Of a DNA stretch of 64,000 nucleotides, positions 37,094 to 47,155 are shown piece after piece. This DNA comes from Aliishimia ponticola. Its GTDB lineage: Bacteria > Pseudomonadota > Alphaproteobacteria > Rhodobacterales > Rhodobacteraceae. Each line of letters begins with the position of its first letter. The first letter of the stretch is position 1. The stretch spans positions 372,001 to 436,000 of the forward strand of contig NZ_SRKY01000002.1 in the NCBI RefSeq assembly GCF_004803475.1, given 5' to 3'. The notes beneath the pieces are model-generated. The model was given only the letters and a program-made list of their open reading frames with translations. It was not told the DNA's origin and did no database searches. Position numbers and translations under genes: made by a program.

Positions 37094-38179
37094 ATGGCGC
37101 AAGTCGAGATCAGAAATCTTGGTAAGGTCTATCCCGGTAAGGTCCGGGCCGTGTCCGGCGCGTCGGCCGATATCGCGGATGGCGAATTCATCGTGCTGGT
37201 CGGGCCGTCGGGCTGCGGGAAATCAACCATTTTGCGGATGATTGCGGGGCTCGAAGAAGTCTCGGAAGGGGATTTGTTCATTGGCGGCGATCGGGTCAAT
37301 GATCTTGAACCCGGAGAGCGGGACATCGCGATGGTGTTCCAGAACTATGCGCTTTACCCCCATATGACCGTGCGCCGGAACATGGAATATGGTCTGCGCA
37401 ATGAGGGCTTGCCGAAAGATCAGATCGCGGCCCGGATTGCAGAGGCCGCGCGAACCCTGCGTCTTGAGGAGTATCTGGATCGAAAACCGCGCCAATTGTC
37501 CGGCGGTCAAAGGCAGCGGGTGGCAATGGGCCGTGCGATCGTGCGGGAGCCGAAGGCGTTTCTTTTCGATGAGCCGTTGTCCAATCTGGACGCCAAATTG
37601 CGGACGCAGTTGCGCGCCGAACTGCGTGCCCTGCATGTGCGTTTGGGGGCGACATTCATCTATGTCACGCATGATCAGGTGGAAGCGATGTCGCTTGCGG
37701 ATCGGATCATTGTGATGAATGCGGGGCAAATCGAACAGATCGGCGCACCGTTGGAGCTGTATCAAAAACCTGCCACGCGCTTCGTCGCAGAATTCATCGG
37801 GACCCCAGCGATGAACTTTGTCGAGGCGCGGCCTGTGACAGCTGGGCTCAAAATCGATCTGCCGGAGGGCGCATCGCTGCCGGGCCCTTGCGCGATGGTC
37901 GATCAGTTGGCGGCGCCTGCGCATATCGGCTTCAGGCCCGAGGATCTTGTACTTGAGCCGCAGGACGGCGCGGCCGGGCTCAGGCTGGACTTGCAGGTTA
38001 TGTTTGCAGAGCAGCTTGGCGCGGACACCGTCATTCATGCCAGACTCGCGGGGCAAAGCGATCCGGTGACCATCCGGGTCGAAAGCGCTCAAAACCCCGC
38101 GCCCGGCGCAACCATGACGGCCTATGCGCCAAACGCTGCGCTGCATGTGTTTGATGCGGCGACGGGGCAGCGGCTGTAA
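37094..38179 (+). CDS. ugpC: sn-Glycerol-3-phosphate ABC transporter ATP-binding protein UgpC
   Basis: The protein is about 361 aa. Walker A is GPSGCGKST near residue 36, the signature LSGGQRQRVAMGRAIV, Walker B FLFDEPLSNLD and the switch region YVTHDQVEAM. A C-terminal TOBE/MalK-type regulatory domain (about residues 240-361) contains HIGFRPEDLVL. Both GTG 37088 and ATG 37094 are possible; the ATG gives the usual MAxVEIRNLGKVYPG start. It is the last gene of the ugp operon. Confidence 0.92.
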   Translation: MAQVEIRNLGKVYPGKVRAVSGASADIADGEFIVLVGPSGCGKSTILRMIAGLEEVSEGDLFIGGDRVNDLEPGERDIAMVFQNYALYPHMTVRRNMEYGLRNEGLPKDQIAARIAEAARTLRLEEYLDRKPRQLSGGQRQRVAMGRAIVREPKAFLFDEPLSNLDAKLRTQLRAELRALHVRLGATFIYVTHDQVEAMSLADRIIVMNAGQIEQIGAPLELYQKPATRFVAEFIGTPAMNFVEARPVTAGLKIDLPEGASLPGPCAMVDQLAAPAHIGFRPEDLVLEPQDGAAGLRLDLQVMFAEQLGADTVIHARLAGQSDPVTIRVESAQNPAPGATMTAYAPNAALHVFDAATGQRL

Positions 38180-38185
38180 GCGGGC

Positions 38186-38325
38186 GCTTCCTTTGTAGGA
38201 AGCCAGGCAGTTCAGGATCATCCGTTGTGTAGGTCGCAGTTGTCCTTGCAACTGTAATGATCCTGCCATGCTGGACCATGGCGCCGGATCGCATTGATAC
38301 AAAGTCATTCCACGTGCGATCCGGC
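38186..38325. repeat. Cluster of nested inverted repeats between ugpC and the chemoreceptor gene
   Basis: The 163-bp gap holds three hairpins. GCTTCCT/AGGAAGC is at 38186-38203. CAGGATCAT (38213-38221) pairs with ATGATCCTG (38257-38265) and encloses an inner CAGTTG/CAACTG hairpin at 38237-38254. GCCGGATCGCA (38283-38293) pairs perfectly with TGCGATCCGGC (38315-38325). No T-run follows on either strand. They may terminate the two convergent transcripts, form a small RNA or be a repeat element. Confidence 0.6.
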
Positions 38326-38342
38326 AGAATGTCTGGGACGTC

Positions 38343-41300
38343 CTAGAATTCCTCCCACCCCGTCGCTGCAGGTTCTTCGGCGAGCGCCGCAGAACCTTGC
38401 GAACGATACCCGCCTTGGTCCAGCGGCGGTGCCGACGCGGCGGGCGCGGGCTTCGGTTCAGGTGCCGGGGGGGGAGCCAATGTGGGGGCAGGGGCTGGCT
38501 GTTTGGGTGCACTCGGCGCCGCGGCGGCATTTCGGTTTCCAACGTCGAAACGGCCGGTCGTCTTGACCAGTGTCTGTGCCTCGGCGGCGAGCGCTTGGCT
38601 GGCTGCTGTCGTTTCTTCGACCATGGCCGCGTTACGCTGCGTGGTTTCATCCAGCTGACTCATCGCGGTATTGATCTCACCAATGCCAGAGGATTGTTCC
38701 GCAGCTGAGGTCGCGATGTTGTTCACGACGTCGGAAATCTCTGCCACGGAATTAACGATCTGATCCAGCGCGGTGCCCGCGTCCGCCACCAAGGACACGC
38801 CCTGTTTGACCTGATCACCAGAGGACGTAATCAGCGTGTTGATTTCCCCGGCAGCCTCTAGGGAGCGTTGCGCCAAGGCGCGCACTTCCGAAGCGACAAC
38901 CGCAAACCCTCGCCCGGCTTCGCCCGCGCGCGCCGCTTCGACGCCTGCGTTCAAGGCGAGCAGGTTCGTCTGGAAGGCGATGTCGTCAATCACGCTGATG
39001 ATTTTCGAAATCTCGTTTGAAGAGGTCTCGATCGCGTGCATCGCGCTTACGGCCTGTCCGACAACCTGCCCACTTTCCTTGGCGCGGTTGCGGGCCGCGC
39101 TTGCGATATCGGCCGCGTTTTGGGCGCCGCTGGCGGCAGACGTCACAGATGCGGTCAGCTCTTCCACGGCTGTGGCGGTCTCTTCGAGTGTCGCGGCCTG
39201 GCGCTCTGTTCTGTGTGACAGATCATGGACCGCAGAACTGATCGCGGTGGCTTCATCGTCAATTTGTTCCGCATTCGCGACAACACTGCGCATCGCGTCT
39301 TTCAGCTTGTCGACCGCCTCGTTGAAATCCGCGCGCAGCTGCTCGTAGTCGGGCGCGAAACTTTCCTTGATTGCGCATGTCAAATCCCCGACAGCGAGTT
39401 GCTTGAGTTTGACGCTCAATTTCTCGACCACAGCGCTTTGCTCTTCCTGCATCCGTTTGCGCTGTTCTTCGGCTTCATGCATCTGCTTGTGGGTTTCCGT
39501 CGCGTCGACGCCCAGCAAAAGGCACCCGTTCACCTCGCCCTTGTGATTTGGCACCGGGCTGATGCTGCCGTCGATGATCCGTTCACCCGCGTCAGATTTC
39601 AGCAGAAAACTCTGATGTACGCTTTCGCCGTTGCTCACACGGGGCCAGAAATCTTCTTCGCCATCCAGCGGACGAATAATTGTCGTCGCATCCATCCCCA
39701 GAACCTTCTCCCGCGGTTTCTGTATTGTCTGCAGGATAAGATCGTTCATGGATTTGATTCGACCGTCCAGCGCCATTTCCATTCGGCATTGCTGTGTGTC
39801 GATGGCCTGCAAAATAACCTGATTGGCCATTTGGTTTGTTTGGTCACGCCATTCGAGAATGTAGCCGACCAACTTGCCGTTACGGTCTTCCACCTTATCG
39901 ACGAGCAAGCCAACATAGGCATTCCCGATGGACAGCTTCAATTTCGCCGGCAGCTTCTCGACCGCAGCGAGCGTGGCGCGGTTCTTGGCCGGATTTGCGT
40001 GGAACATATCCATGTGCTGACCGACGAGCCCTTCAGGATCAAAGTCGTCGACGATCTGCCGGAAGTCATCCGCACGCTCTCTCATCATCTTTTTGGCCGC
40101 TGTATTCAGCTTGAATATCCGAAAATCTGTGTCGGCCAGGATCATCGGGGCCCCGGAAACCTCGAATCCCGCGCTGATGAAGCTGCCGAGATGAGCCTCC
40201 TCCGCGGCTTCGGATAACGCGCCACGGAAGGTTTCGACGGCCCGGCCAATGTCGCCGATTTCGTCGGTCCGAGCCTGGTTTTCAACTGTTGTGTCATAGG
40301 CGCCATCCGAAATGGACCTTACAGCTTTTGCGAGCTTCGCAAGGGGCGCGGCAATGGATTTGGAAAGAAGGACGGTCACGCCCAAAGCGGCGATGAACAT
40401 TATGGCGCCGTTCAACGTTATTGACCGCAGGGCTTCTGCCTCTTTCGCAAAAAGCTCAGCGGTGTCTTGCTTTGCCACCAAAGCCCAATTTGTGCCAAGG
40501 AAACTGAGGGTTTCGACATAGGCCGTAACGTGATTGCCGTTGCGATCGACCATAGGGAAAGCGCTGGTGTGATCTTGAAACGCGAGCGTCAGAACCTCTG
40601 CCGGGACCCGTGTCGCCAGCACATCGTCTTCCACGCTTTTCAAGGAATCCGTGCGCATCAGCCCATCTTCGCCAAGCAGGAACGCTTCGCCGGTTTCACC
40701 CAGCCCGGTCGCACGTGCGACGGTCGCGTTCAGTTCACCAACGGGCATCTGGAAGGCGAGTACGCCCAGACGCTCCCCCGACTCGCTGAAAACCGGCCGA
40801 GCGATGAACGCCGCCGCGGCACCGAAACTGGGCCCATAGGGTTCGAAGTCCTCGAAAACGGCAGGCTCGCCCGGCGCTAGGTTCAGCGCACGTCGGAAAA
40901 CATTTCCAAGATCGGTATCCTTCCACTCCCCGGTGTTCAGATTGGTCGCATAGTCCAGCTCCTTGAAAACCGAATAGACAAGGTTGCCATCGGTATCGAA
41001 CAGGAACACGTCGTAATATCCCATGGTCTGCTGGAGACGGTGGAAATACGGGTGATAGCGCGCATGCAGCGCATCATAGTCGCTGCCATTTCCTGCAACA
41101 GTCAGCTTGTCTTTCTCGCCGGTTGGATGCGGGTTGTCCGTAATATAGACACGTTGAAGAACTTCCATCGGGCTTTCGATGGCGGCAAAGGCGCTTGAGA
41201 ACTGGTCCAGCGCGTTTGAGGTAAGTTCCGACGTGGCTTGCAGTTGCAGATCACGATCGATCGTTTGCAGAAGCGTAGAGACAAGCGTGGCTTGAAGAGC

Positions 41301-41459
41301 GGCCGTGCTTTCCAGTTTTGCGGTTGCTTCCGCCTCGATCCCGATGCGTGTCGTCCTTGCGGACAGATACGTCATGACAGCAAGGATGATTCCGACCATG
41401 AGGCTGATCAAAAGCGGTATCTTGAAGCCTAGGCTTTTGTGAAGACGTTTTGCTTGCAT
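38343..41459 (-). CDS. Methyl-accepting chemotaxis protein with two PAS and two HAMP domains
   Basis: The 1038-aa protein has membrane helices at about residues 13-33 and 345-364 around a large periplasmic sensor domain. A HAMP domain (about 365-418), two PAS-like domains (about 425-670), a second HAMP (about 690-745) and the signalling domain follow. The signalling hairpin tip is [24 protein letters not shown] Pro/Ala-rich linker (about 1000-1025) ends in GWEEF, resembling the NWETF pentapeptide that tethers CheR/CheB. The two intracellular PAS domains suggest integration of a cytoplasmic signal with an external ligand. It is divergent from a GGDEF/EAL gene. Confidence 0.92.
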   Translation of the reverse strand: MQAKRLHKSLGFKIPLLISLMVGIILAVMTYLSARTTRIGIEAEATAKLESTAALQATLVSTLLQTIDRDLQLQATSELTSNALDQFSSAFAAIESPMEVLQRVYITDNPHPTGEKDKLTVAGNGSDYDALHARYHPYFHRLQQTMGYYDVFLFDTDGNLVYSVFKELDYATNLNTGEWKDTDLGNVFRRALNLAPGEPAVFEDFEPYGPSFGAAAAFIARPVFSESGERLGVLAFQMPVGELNATVARATGLGETGEAFLLGEDGLMRTDSLKSVEDDVLATRVPAEVLTLAFQDHTSAFPMVDRNGNHVTAYVETLSFLGTNWALVAKQDTAELFAKEAEALRSITLNGAIMFIAALGVTVLLSKSIAAPLAKLAKAVRSISDGAYDTTVENQARTDEIGDIGRAVETFRGALSEAAEEAHLGSFISAGFEVSGAPMILADTDFRIFKLNTAAKKMMRERADDFRQIVDDFDPEGLVGQHMDMFHANPAKNRATLAAVEKLPAKLKLSIGNAYVGLLVDKVEDRNGKLVGYILEWRDQTNQMANQVILQAIDTQQCRMEMALDGRIKSMNDLILQTIQKPREKVLGMDATTIIRPLDGEEDFWPRVSNGESVHQSFLLKSDAGERIIDGSISPVPNHKGEVNGCLLLGVDATETHKQMHEAEEQRKRMQEEQSAVVEKLSVKLKQLAVGDLTCAIKESFAPDYEQLRADFNEAVDKLKDAMRSVVANAEQIDDEATAISSAVHDLSHRTERQAATLEETATAVEELTASVTSAASGAQNAADIASAARNRAKESGQVVGQAVSAMHAIETSSNEISKIISVIDDIAFQTNLLALNAGVEAARAGEAGRGFAVVASEVRALAQRSLEAAGEINTLITSSGDQVKQGVSLVADAGTALDQIVNSVAEISDVVNNIATSAAEQSSGIGEINTAMSQLDETTQRNAAMVEETTAASQALAAEAQTLVKTTGRFDVGNRNAAAAPSAPKQPAPAPTLAPPPAPEPKPAPAASAPPLDQGGYRSQGSAALAEEPAATGWEEF

Positions 41460-41782
41460 TGCATACCTCGTGATCCAAGTCGGCCACTCGATAGCGCCAC
41501 GAAGTAAATTATTACCTTACGCCGCTGCCCATTTTCGAAAGTCATGCCACATACACCAACGAAGGCGCGCTCTGGCCGCCCAGACACGGGTCTCAATCGG
41601 CGTTCCAGCGAATAATCCCGCTCATTTTAAGTATTCGTCCGTGGGCTAACGAGATTTTTCCAATTTTGCCCCAGACCTGCCAGCGTTGTGTGTTGTGTTG
41701 GAGGCCGCTGTGCTGGCTGGTTGGAATTTTCTGGTTCCGTATGAAGGCGGTTCCTTACCGCTGATCTTGGGATGGTCGGCAT
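41460..41782. other. Divergent intergenic region between the chemoreceptor and GGDEF/EAL genes
   Basis: These 323 bp must hold both promoters. The sequence is more AT-rich in 41500-41680 than its surroundings, but I could not pick -35/-10 pairs with confidence. A TGTTGTGTTGG stretch near 41688 and a GGTTGG repeat near 41719 were noticed. I see no gene, tRNA or strong palindrome. Confidence 0.5.
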
Positions 41783-44398
41783 ATGGTTGACCCGTCCAAG
41801 GGGCCAGAGATCGCCAAGGCGTCCTCCGTCAGTCGACGGTTTTGGGCGCTTGTTGTCGTGGTTTTGGTCCTTGCGGTCGTGAGTGCCGCGATGGCGGCCC
41901 GGTTCAGCACGATTCCATTTCTGCGCCAGTTGCAGCAATCTGCGGTCGGTGATCAGCTACACTTGGACGCCCGAAATATTGAAAACGTACTGACCAAGCA
42001 TGAGCAGTACCTCACCTTTATCGGCACCCGGTCGAATGTCGTAAACGTCGCTTTGGGCGAGGCGAGAGACCCCAACATCATCAAGAATTACCTGTCCACC
42101 CTGCCGCTTCCGGACACCTTGAAATGGGTGGCGCTGTATGATCGCTCTGGCGAGCGTATCGTCGCGCACGGGCTTCAGACGGACGGCGATGCGGTGTTTT
42201 CTTCGGCGCGCATTCGCGGACAGGCGCTGCTTTCGGCAAACTCGATTGCTTCGGCGTCTTCGCGCGTGAGCGTGGGCGCGAGCGAGGGGCATCTGCATGT
42301 GCTTCTGGCCGTTCCTGTGCGTTCTGGTAGCGTGATTCAGGGCGTATTGATGGCCGAGTTCGCATTGCCCAAACAGGATATTTTCCCGCCCAATGAGGTC
42401 GCTGCCTCGACCATGCTTGTCAGCGAGGAAGAGCTAAGCAACCTGCCGGTCGAAAAACGTGCCAAAGCACTGATACAACGGTTGCCGGAATACGGAATCG
42501 CGGTCGTATTGCTTCCGGATGCGGAAGGTTTGGCCCTCACCCGAACGAAGCTCATCACCAATACGGTCAGTGCGATTTCGCTTGTTCTGCTCGTGGCTTT
42601 CAGCGTGTTCGCGTGGCTGGGCCGGGCGGTGATCATCGCCCCTCATATCAAGCTCGAAGAGCAGACCAACAAACTGACCGAACTGGCGGCGCTGGCGCAG
42701 ATGTCTGCAAACGCGATTACGGTGACGGACCTGCAATCGCGGGTGATCTGGGCCAACCCCGCATTTGAAAAGCTATCTGGCTATAGTTCGGATGAAATCA
42801 TCGGGCAGCGGCCCGGCGTGGTTCTGCAAAGCGAGGTCACGGACACCGCGACGGTGAAGCAACTGGCCAAGGCAATCCGGTCGCAGCAACCGATCGAAGT
42901 CGAGATCGAGAACACTTCGAAGACGGGCAAGCATTATTGGATCCGGCTGAGCATCGCGCCCCTGCATAATCAGGACGGGTCATGCTATGGTTTCATGTCG
43001 ATCCAGCATGATATTACGGAGATGCGCCATCAACGGGCCGCGATCATCGCTGCCAAGCGTGAAATTGAAGAGCAGGCGTTGCATGACCCACTCACTGGGC
43101 TGCCGAACCGCCGCACGCTTGATATCGCACTTGCCGAGCGTGCGCGGCGCCCCGGTGATGACGCAACGATTGTGCGGATCGATCTGGACCACTTCAAACA
43201 TGTCAACGACACCCTTGGCCATGCCGCGGGCGATTTCGTTCTGTGCGAGGTGAGCGACATCCTGCGCGAGGAAACGAAACGTGGGGATTTGCCAGTGCGC
43301 GTCGGGGGCGACGAATTTGTTCTGCTGCTGGAGAAGGGCAATACCTCGAAGCAGGGGATGGCGCTGGCGCAGCGCATGTTGAACAGGATACGACAGCCCA
43401 TGGATTTCGAAGGGAAAACCGTGCGCGTCGGCGCCAGTTTTGGGGTGGCCTGTACGCTGGATGGTCTGCTGCCGATGGACCAGCTGATTATCGGCGCGGA
43501 CGCGGCGCTGTATGAGGCGAAAGAGCAGGGGCGCAACGCGGTGCGGCTATATGCGCCCGAACTCCACCGCAAGGTGCTGGACCGGCGGGATTTGGCGCGC
43601 GAAGTGCGCAAAGGCATTCTCAACGAAGAATTCGAGCCATATTTCCAACCGCAATTCGATGCCAAGACGCTCGACATCGTGGGGGTGGAAACCTTGGTGC
43701 GGTGGCACTCGCCGGTCCTTGGCCGGATCATGCCCGGAACATTTCTGCCTGTGGTCGAACAGCTGTCCGCGTTGAACGATGTGGATGACATCGTGTTCAA
43801 AAAGGCAATCGCCTATGCCGAGGAGTTGCGCGAGGACGGGATCGAAATACCCAAATTGTCCTTCAACGTGTCTGCGTCACGCATCCAGAACGCGGATATG
43901 GCGAATATCGTGCGTCGGGTGTCCCAGAACGGTCCCAAGATCGGGTTCGAGATTTTGGAATCCGTTTTGGTCGAAGAGCAGACGGAGCTTTTCACCTTTG
44001 GATTGGATCGTCTGCGCGAGTTGGACGTGTCGATCGAGGTCGATGATTTCGGCTCTGGCCATGCGTCGGTGATTGGTTTGATGCATTTGCGCCCGGACGT
44101 GATGAAGGTCGATCAGCGCCTCGTGATGCCGATCGTTCATTGCGAGATGACGCGCGGTCTCCTGCGGCAGATCATCGGGATGTCCAAACTCATGGGATTG
44201 AAGGTCACCGCCGAAGGGGTGGAGACGATGGAGCACGCTAGAATCTTGCAGGAACTGGGCTGCCACACATTCCAAGGTTACGCTTTTGCGCATCCCTTAT
44301 CGGTGGGGGAATTCCGCGAATTTGCCCTGTCATACCGACCGAATATCGCATCGGTCACGGGAACTGCGGTGCGGCACCTCATGACCGCAACGCGTTAG
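41783..44398 (+). CDS. Membrane-bound PAS-GGDEF-EAL protein (cyclic di-GMP turnover)
   Basis: The 871-aa protein has an N-terminal helix (about 15-35), a periplasmic domain, a second helix (about 256-276), a PAS domain (about 300-420), then GGDEF and EAL domains. GGDEF is intact at residues 508-512. The upstream I-site position reads KRGD instead of RxxD, so product inhibition may be lost. The EAL motif is ETL (E636), and NVSA, EILES, DDFGSG, DVMKVDQ and AEGVE keep the metal and catalytic residues. Both activities are possible. It overlaps the convergent gene by 4 bp. Confidence 0.92.
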   Translation: MVDPSKGPEIAKASSVSRRFWALVVVVLVLAVVSAAMAARFSTIPFLRQLQQSAVGDQLHLDARNIENVLTKHEQYLTFIGTRSNVVNVALGEARDPNIIKNYLSTLPLPDTLKWVALYDRSGERIVAHGLQTDGDAVFSSARIRGQALLSANSIASASSRVSVGASEGHLHVLLAVPVRSGSVIQGVLMAEFALPKQDIFPPNEVAASTMLVSEEELSNLPVEKRAKALIQRLPEYGIAVVLLPDAEGLALTRTKLITNTVSAISLVLLVAFSVFAWLGRAVIIAPHIKLEEQTNKLTELAALAQMSANAITVTDLQSRVIWANPAFEKLSGYSSDEIIGQRPGVVLQSEVTDTATVKQLAKAIRSQQPIEVEIENTSKTGKHYWIRLSIAPLHNQDGSCYGFMSIQHDITEMRHQRAAIIAAKREIEEQALHDPLTGLPNRRTLDIALAERARRPGDDATIVRIDLDHFKHVNDTLGHAAGDFVLCEVSDILREETKRGDLPVRVGGDEFVLLLEKGNTSKQGMALAQRMLNRIRQPMDFEGKTVRVGASFGVACTLDGLLPMDQLIIGADAALYEAKEQGRNAVRLYAPELHRKVLDRRDLAREVRKGILNEEFEPYFQPQFDAKTLDIVGVETLVRWHSPVLGRIMPGTFLPVVEQLSALNDVDDIVFKKAIAYAEELREDGIEIPKLSFNVSASRIQNADMANIVRRVSQNGPKIGFEILESVLVEEQTELFTFGLDRLRELDVSIEVDDFGSGHASVIGLMHLRPDVMKVDQRLVMPIVHCEMTRGLLRQIIGMSKLMGLKVTAEGVETMEHARILQELGCHTFQGYAFAHPLSVGEFREFALSYRPNIASVTGTAVRHLMTATR

Positions 44399-45420
44399 TC
44401 GAACGTGCCGGTCACGCGCCCCAAAAGCATGAAGGCGCGGGCCGTGCGCGTATCGGTGAGCGCCGCGATTTCCTGATCGGTGGCCTGGGGTTCCCACGCG
44501 GCGAATGTATGGTCGAACTTGCGCAGGAAATGGTGGGCCGCGTCTCGGAAGATCGGGTCTTGTTTCATTCGGGCCGCCGAAAGGGCCAGCGACGAACGGT
44601 CATGAATCCCGCCAAGACCGGCCACAGGCTTGCCGCGCTGACCCTGTGCGAAATGGCGCCAGATTTCAGGGCGCGCCCGGTCTGGGCTGAGGTCATCCAT
44701 GTAGATGCCTTCCTGGCTCAGCAATGTCAGCACGTCTTGGGCCGCCTGAATCAATTGCCCCGCTTCGCGATCCCGCAAGGCGCGGCGCAGGGCGGCAAAA
44801 CCTTCTTCGTCCTCGGCGGTTTCCGGGAAGTTGAGGGCCCGCAGGAAATCCTCGGTTGCGAGGGGCGGGGCGAAGACTTCGGGCGGCGTGCCCAGTTCCA
44901 GCGTTGGCTGATCGTCCACCGGGGCGGGCTCTGCCACCGCATCTATGGGCTTGGCCGCGTTGGCGTCGTGCCGGGTCGATGTGAAGGTCGCCAGGGTGAT
45001 TTCCGTCTTGCGCGCCGCCACCGCAATCTCGTCGAGCTTGCGCGTAATCGACGTATCCGCGCCCATGCCGCCCGACTGATTTTGCGCGATATAGGCCTGC
45101 CGGATCGCATCGATGGCCGCTTGCAGGCGTTGGCTTTCCTCGCGCATCACGCGGGACGCGCGCGCGGCCGTGGCGGCGATCCAGATCATCCCGACCGGCA
45201 TCAAGACCGCAATCCCGACAAGCACCGCCCGCAGCCCGGTATTTGCGGTTTCCGGTCCCGTCGAGGGCAGGACAAGGAAGAACAGCGCGACGCCGATCAG
45301 CCAAAGGATGCTCAGGCCAATTGCGATCAGTTCACTTGCCGCCAGCCCGCCGTCGCGGGAGCGATCGTAAATGCCCAGTGGCGTCGGGGTGGACGCGGGA
45401 GGGGACTGTTCCTCGGCCAT
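44395..45420 (-). CDS. Uncharacterised protein with two N-terminal membrane helices
   Basis: The 341-aa protein has a short acidic/proline-rich start, two membrane helices (about residues 29-50 and 62-83), a coiled-coil-like stretch (about 85-140), a Pro/Ala-rich linker (about 155-185) and a conserved-looking C-terminal helical domain with ALRDREAGQLIQAAQDVLTLLSQEGIYMDDLSPDRARPEIWRHFAQG. I do not recognise the family. It starts 7 bp after greA and is probably co-transcribed with it, as commonly seen in Rhodobacteraceae. Confidence 0.75.
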   Translation of the reverse strand: MAEEQSPPASTPTPLGIYDRSRDGGLAASELIAIGLSILWLIGVALFFLVLPSTGPETANTGLRAVLVGIAVLMPVGMIWIAATAARASRVMREESQRLQAAIDAIRQAYIAQNQSGGMGADTSITRKLDEIAVAARKTEITLATFTSTRHDANAAKPIDAVAEPAPVDDQPTLELGTPPEVFAPPLATEDFLRALNFPETAEDEEGFAALRRALRDREAGQLIQAAQDVLTLLSQEGIYMDDLSPDRARPEIWRHFAQGQRGKPVAGLGGIHDRSSLALSAARMKQDPIFRDAAHHFLRKFDHTFAAWEPQATDQEIAALTDTRTARAFMLLGRVTGTFD

Positions 45421-45427
45421 TTCGGCG

Positions 45428-45898
45428 TCAAACGTAGGTAATCGTCAGTATTTCGTAAGCGCGCTCACCGCCGGGGGTGCGCACTTCGACGCTGTCACCC
45501 TCTTCCTTGCCGATGAGAGCGCGCGCGATTGGCGATTTGACGTTCAGCAGGCCCTTTTCGATATTGGCCTCATGCTCTCCGACGATTTGCCAGGTCTTTT
45601 CTTCGTCAGTGTCCTCGTCGACAACGGTCACCGTCGCGCCGAATTTGACCGCGCCGCTCAGTTTCGACGTGTCGATGACTTCGGCCAGACCAAGCACACC
45701 TTCGATTTCCTGAATGCGGCCTTCGATAAAGCCCTGCTTTTCACGCGCAGAGTGATATTCCGCGTTTTCCTTCAGGTCGCCCAGCTCGCGCGCCTCCGCG
45801 ATCGCTTGAATGATCGCGGGGCGTTCGACGGATTTGAGATGCTTCAATTCTTTTTCAAGCGCGGCGTGACCGCGCTTGGTCATCAGGATTTTTTCCAT
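45428..45898 (-). CDS. greA: Transcription elongation factor GreA
   Basis: The 156-aa protein is the normal length for GreA, which stimulates transcript cleavage by paused RNA polymerase. The N-terminal coiled coil contains [28 protein letters not shown] with the tip acidic residues, and the C-terminal domain contains [30 protein letters not shown]. The ATG at 45898 gives the expected [19 protein letters not shown] start; the longer open frame upstream is spurious. Confidence 0.96.
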   Translation of the reverse strand: MEKILMTKRGHAALEKELKHLKSVERPAIIQAIAEARELGDLKENAEYHSAREKQGFIEGRIQEIEGVLGLAEVIDTSKLSGAVKFGATVTVVDEDTDEEKTWQIVGEHEANIEKGLLNVKSPIARALIGKEEGDSVEVRTPGGERAYEILTITYV

Positions 45899-46011
45899 GG
45901 GTCGGCGTCTTTTCAATGCTCCGCCAAGATGGCGGTGGAGAATTTGCGTTGCCAGATACCTGACCCAAAGGGACGGTGGAATGCAAGAGGGCGCGCATCC
46001 CATCGGCGCTT

Positions 46012-46395
46012 TCAGGCGTAACTTACGACCTCGTATTCGATGCCGTCCGTGTCGTGAAAATAGAACCGTTTGCCCGGCTCGTAATCGCCGTGATTGCCGG
46101 TGACGAAACCGTGCGCGCGGATGGCGCCTTCCATCGCGTCGAGGTCATCGACCGTGACCGCGATGTGGTTCAGGCCACCAGCGGTTTCGTAAGTATCATC
46201 CTTTGGCGCAAGGGTCTGCCCGGCGGGTTTATACAGCGCGACGTATTGTTCTGGCGTTCCCACATGAACCGTGTGTCCGCCATTCTTGGACGCGCCGGAC
46301 CATCTGACCTGCCAGCCAAACAGATCGCACATCCAAGCGGCGGTCGCGTCGGGATCCGTCACGGTATAATTCGCATGTTCAAGTTTCGCAGTCAT
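46012..46395 (-). CDS. VOC (glyoxalase/bleomycin-resistance fold) protein
   Basis: The 127-aa protein has the vicinal-oxygen-chelate fold: [47 protein letters not shown], and [17 protein letters not shown]. His and Glu at metal-binding positions are present in GLNHIAV and GIEYEVV. It is divergent from soxR, and a promoter with the MerR-family 19-bp spacer points into it, so it is probably a SoxR target. The substrate is unknown. Confidence 0.88.
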   Translation of the reverse strand: MTAKLEHANYTVTDPDATAAWMCDLFGWQVRWSGASKNGGHTVHVGTPEQYVALYKPAGQTLAPKDDTYETAGGLNHIAVTVDDLDAMEGAIRAHGFVTGNHGDYEPGKRFYFHDTDGIEYEVVSYA

Positions 46396-46425
46396 AACAG
46401 CTTCCTTTCAATTGACTTCACGGTT

Positions 46426-46456
46426 AGCGTAATTGCTCAACCAAGGTTTAGGTCAA
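46426..46456 (-). promoter_or_regulatory. MerR/SoxR-type promoter and operator upstream of the VOC gene
   Basis: Read on the minus strand, TTGACC (46456-46451) and TACGCT (46431-46426) are separated by 19 bp, the overlong spacer typical of MerR-family promoters. The spacer contains the dyad CTCAACC-AA-GGTTTAG (46436-46451), 6 of 7 pairs complementary. It lies between the VOC gene and soxR. Confidence 0.7.
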
Positions 46457-46466
46457 GGAGGAAAAA

Positions 46467-46955
46467 ATGTGTGTTTCCGACGGGTTGAGTATTGGGGCCT
46501 TGGCCAGGCGGACGGGGCTTTCCGTGTCGGCCATTCGGTATTACGAGGCGCAGGGCCTGATCCATCCGTGGCGAAACGCTGGCGGGCAGCGGCGATTTCA
46601 GCGCTCGGACCTGCGCCGGCTCAGCCTTTTGATGGTGGCGCAGAAATTCGGGTTCTCGCTGGAGCGGATCCGGCAGGAGTTTGACCGGTTGCCCAAGACC
46701 CGCGCGCCCGGAAAGGCGGATTGGGCCCGTGTCTCGCGGGCGATGCGTGCCGAATTGGATGACCGGATCTCCCTGTTGGAGCGTATGCGTGACACGTTGG
46801 ATGGCTGTATCGGGTGCGGGTGTCTAAGCCTTGACGCCTGCGCGCTGTATAACCGGCAAGACAAGGCGGCCACAAAAGGCACCGGGCCGCGCTATCTGAT
46901 CGGGGACCGCGCCGCCGATATCCCGGATTCCTCCGCGGATCGGGGCAGGCCATAA
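46467..46955 (+). CDS. soxR: Redox-sensing MerR-family regulator SoxR
   Basis: The 162-aa protein has a MerR helix-turn-helix (SIGALARRTGLSVSAIRYYEAQGLI), a dimerisation helix, and the [2Fe-2S] ligand set C114-x2-C117-x-C119-x5-C125 in CIGCGCLSLDAC. It senses redox-active compounds through the cluster. AGGAGG precedes the ATG. Divergence from the VOC gene with a MerR-type operator between fits autoregulation and control of that gene. Confidence 0.95.
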   Translation: MCVSDGLSIGALARRTGLSVSAIRYYEAQGLIHPWRNAGGQRRFQRSDLRRLSLLMVAQKFGFSLERIRQEFDRLPKTRAPGKADWARVSRAMRAELDDRISLLERMRDTLDGCIGCGCLSLDACALYNRQDKAATKGTGPRYLIGDRAADIPDSSADRGRP

Positions 46956-47155
46956 GCCTTACACAGGGCGGCGCGGGGCGGAGAGGGCGCCAATCGTGCT
47001 GAAATCTCGTTGATTCGTCATTTTCCGGTTGGACTGCCCTGCAAAGCGGGACAATTTACGCGGTGTCGTGATTGAAAAACCGATTACGCTGAGATAGCCA
47101 ATCGCGAAACTTTCTTGCGCGAGAGTGGAGCGCCAGTACCAAAAGGGAGCCGATC

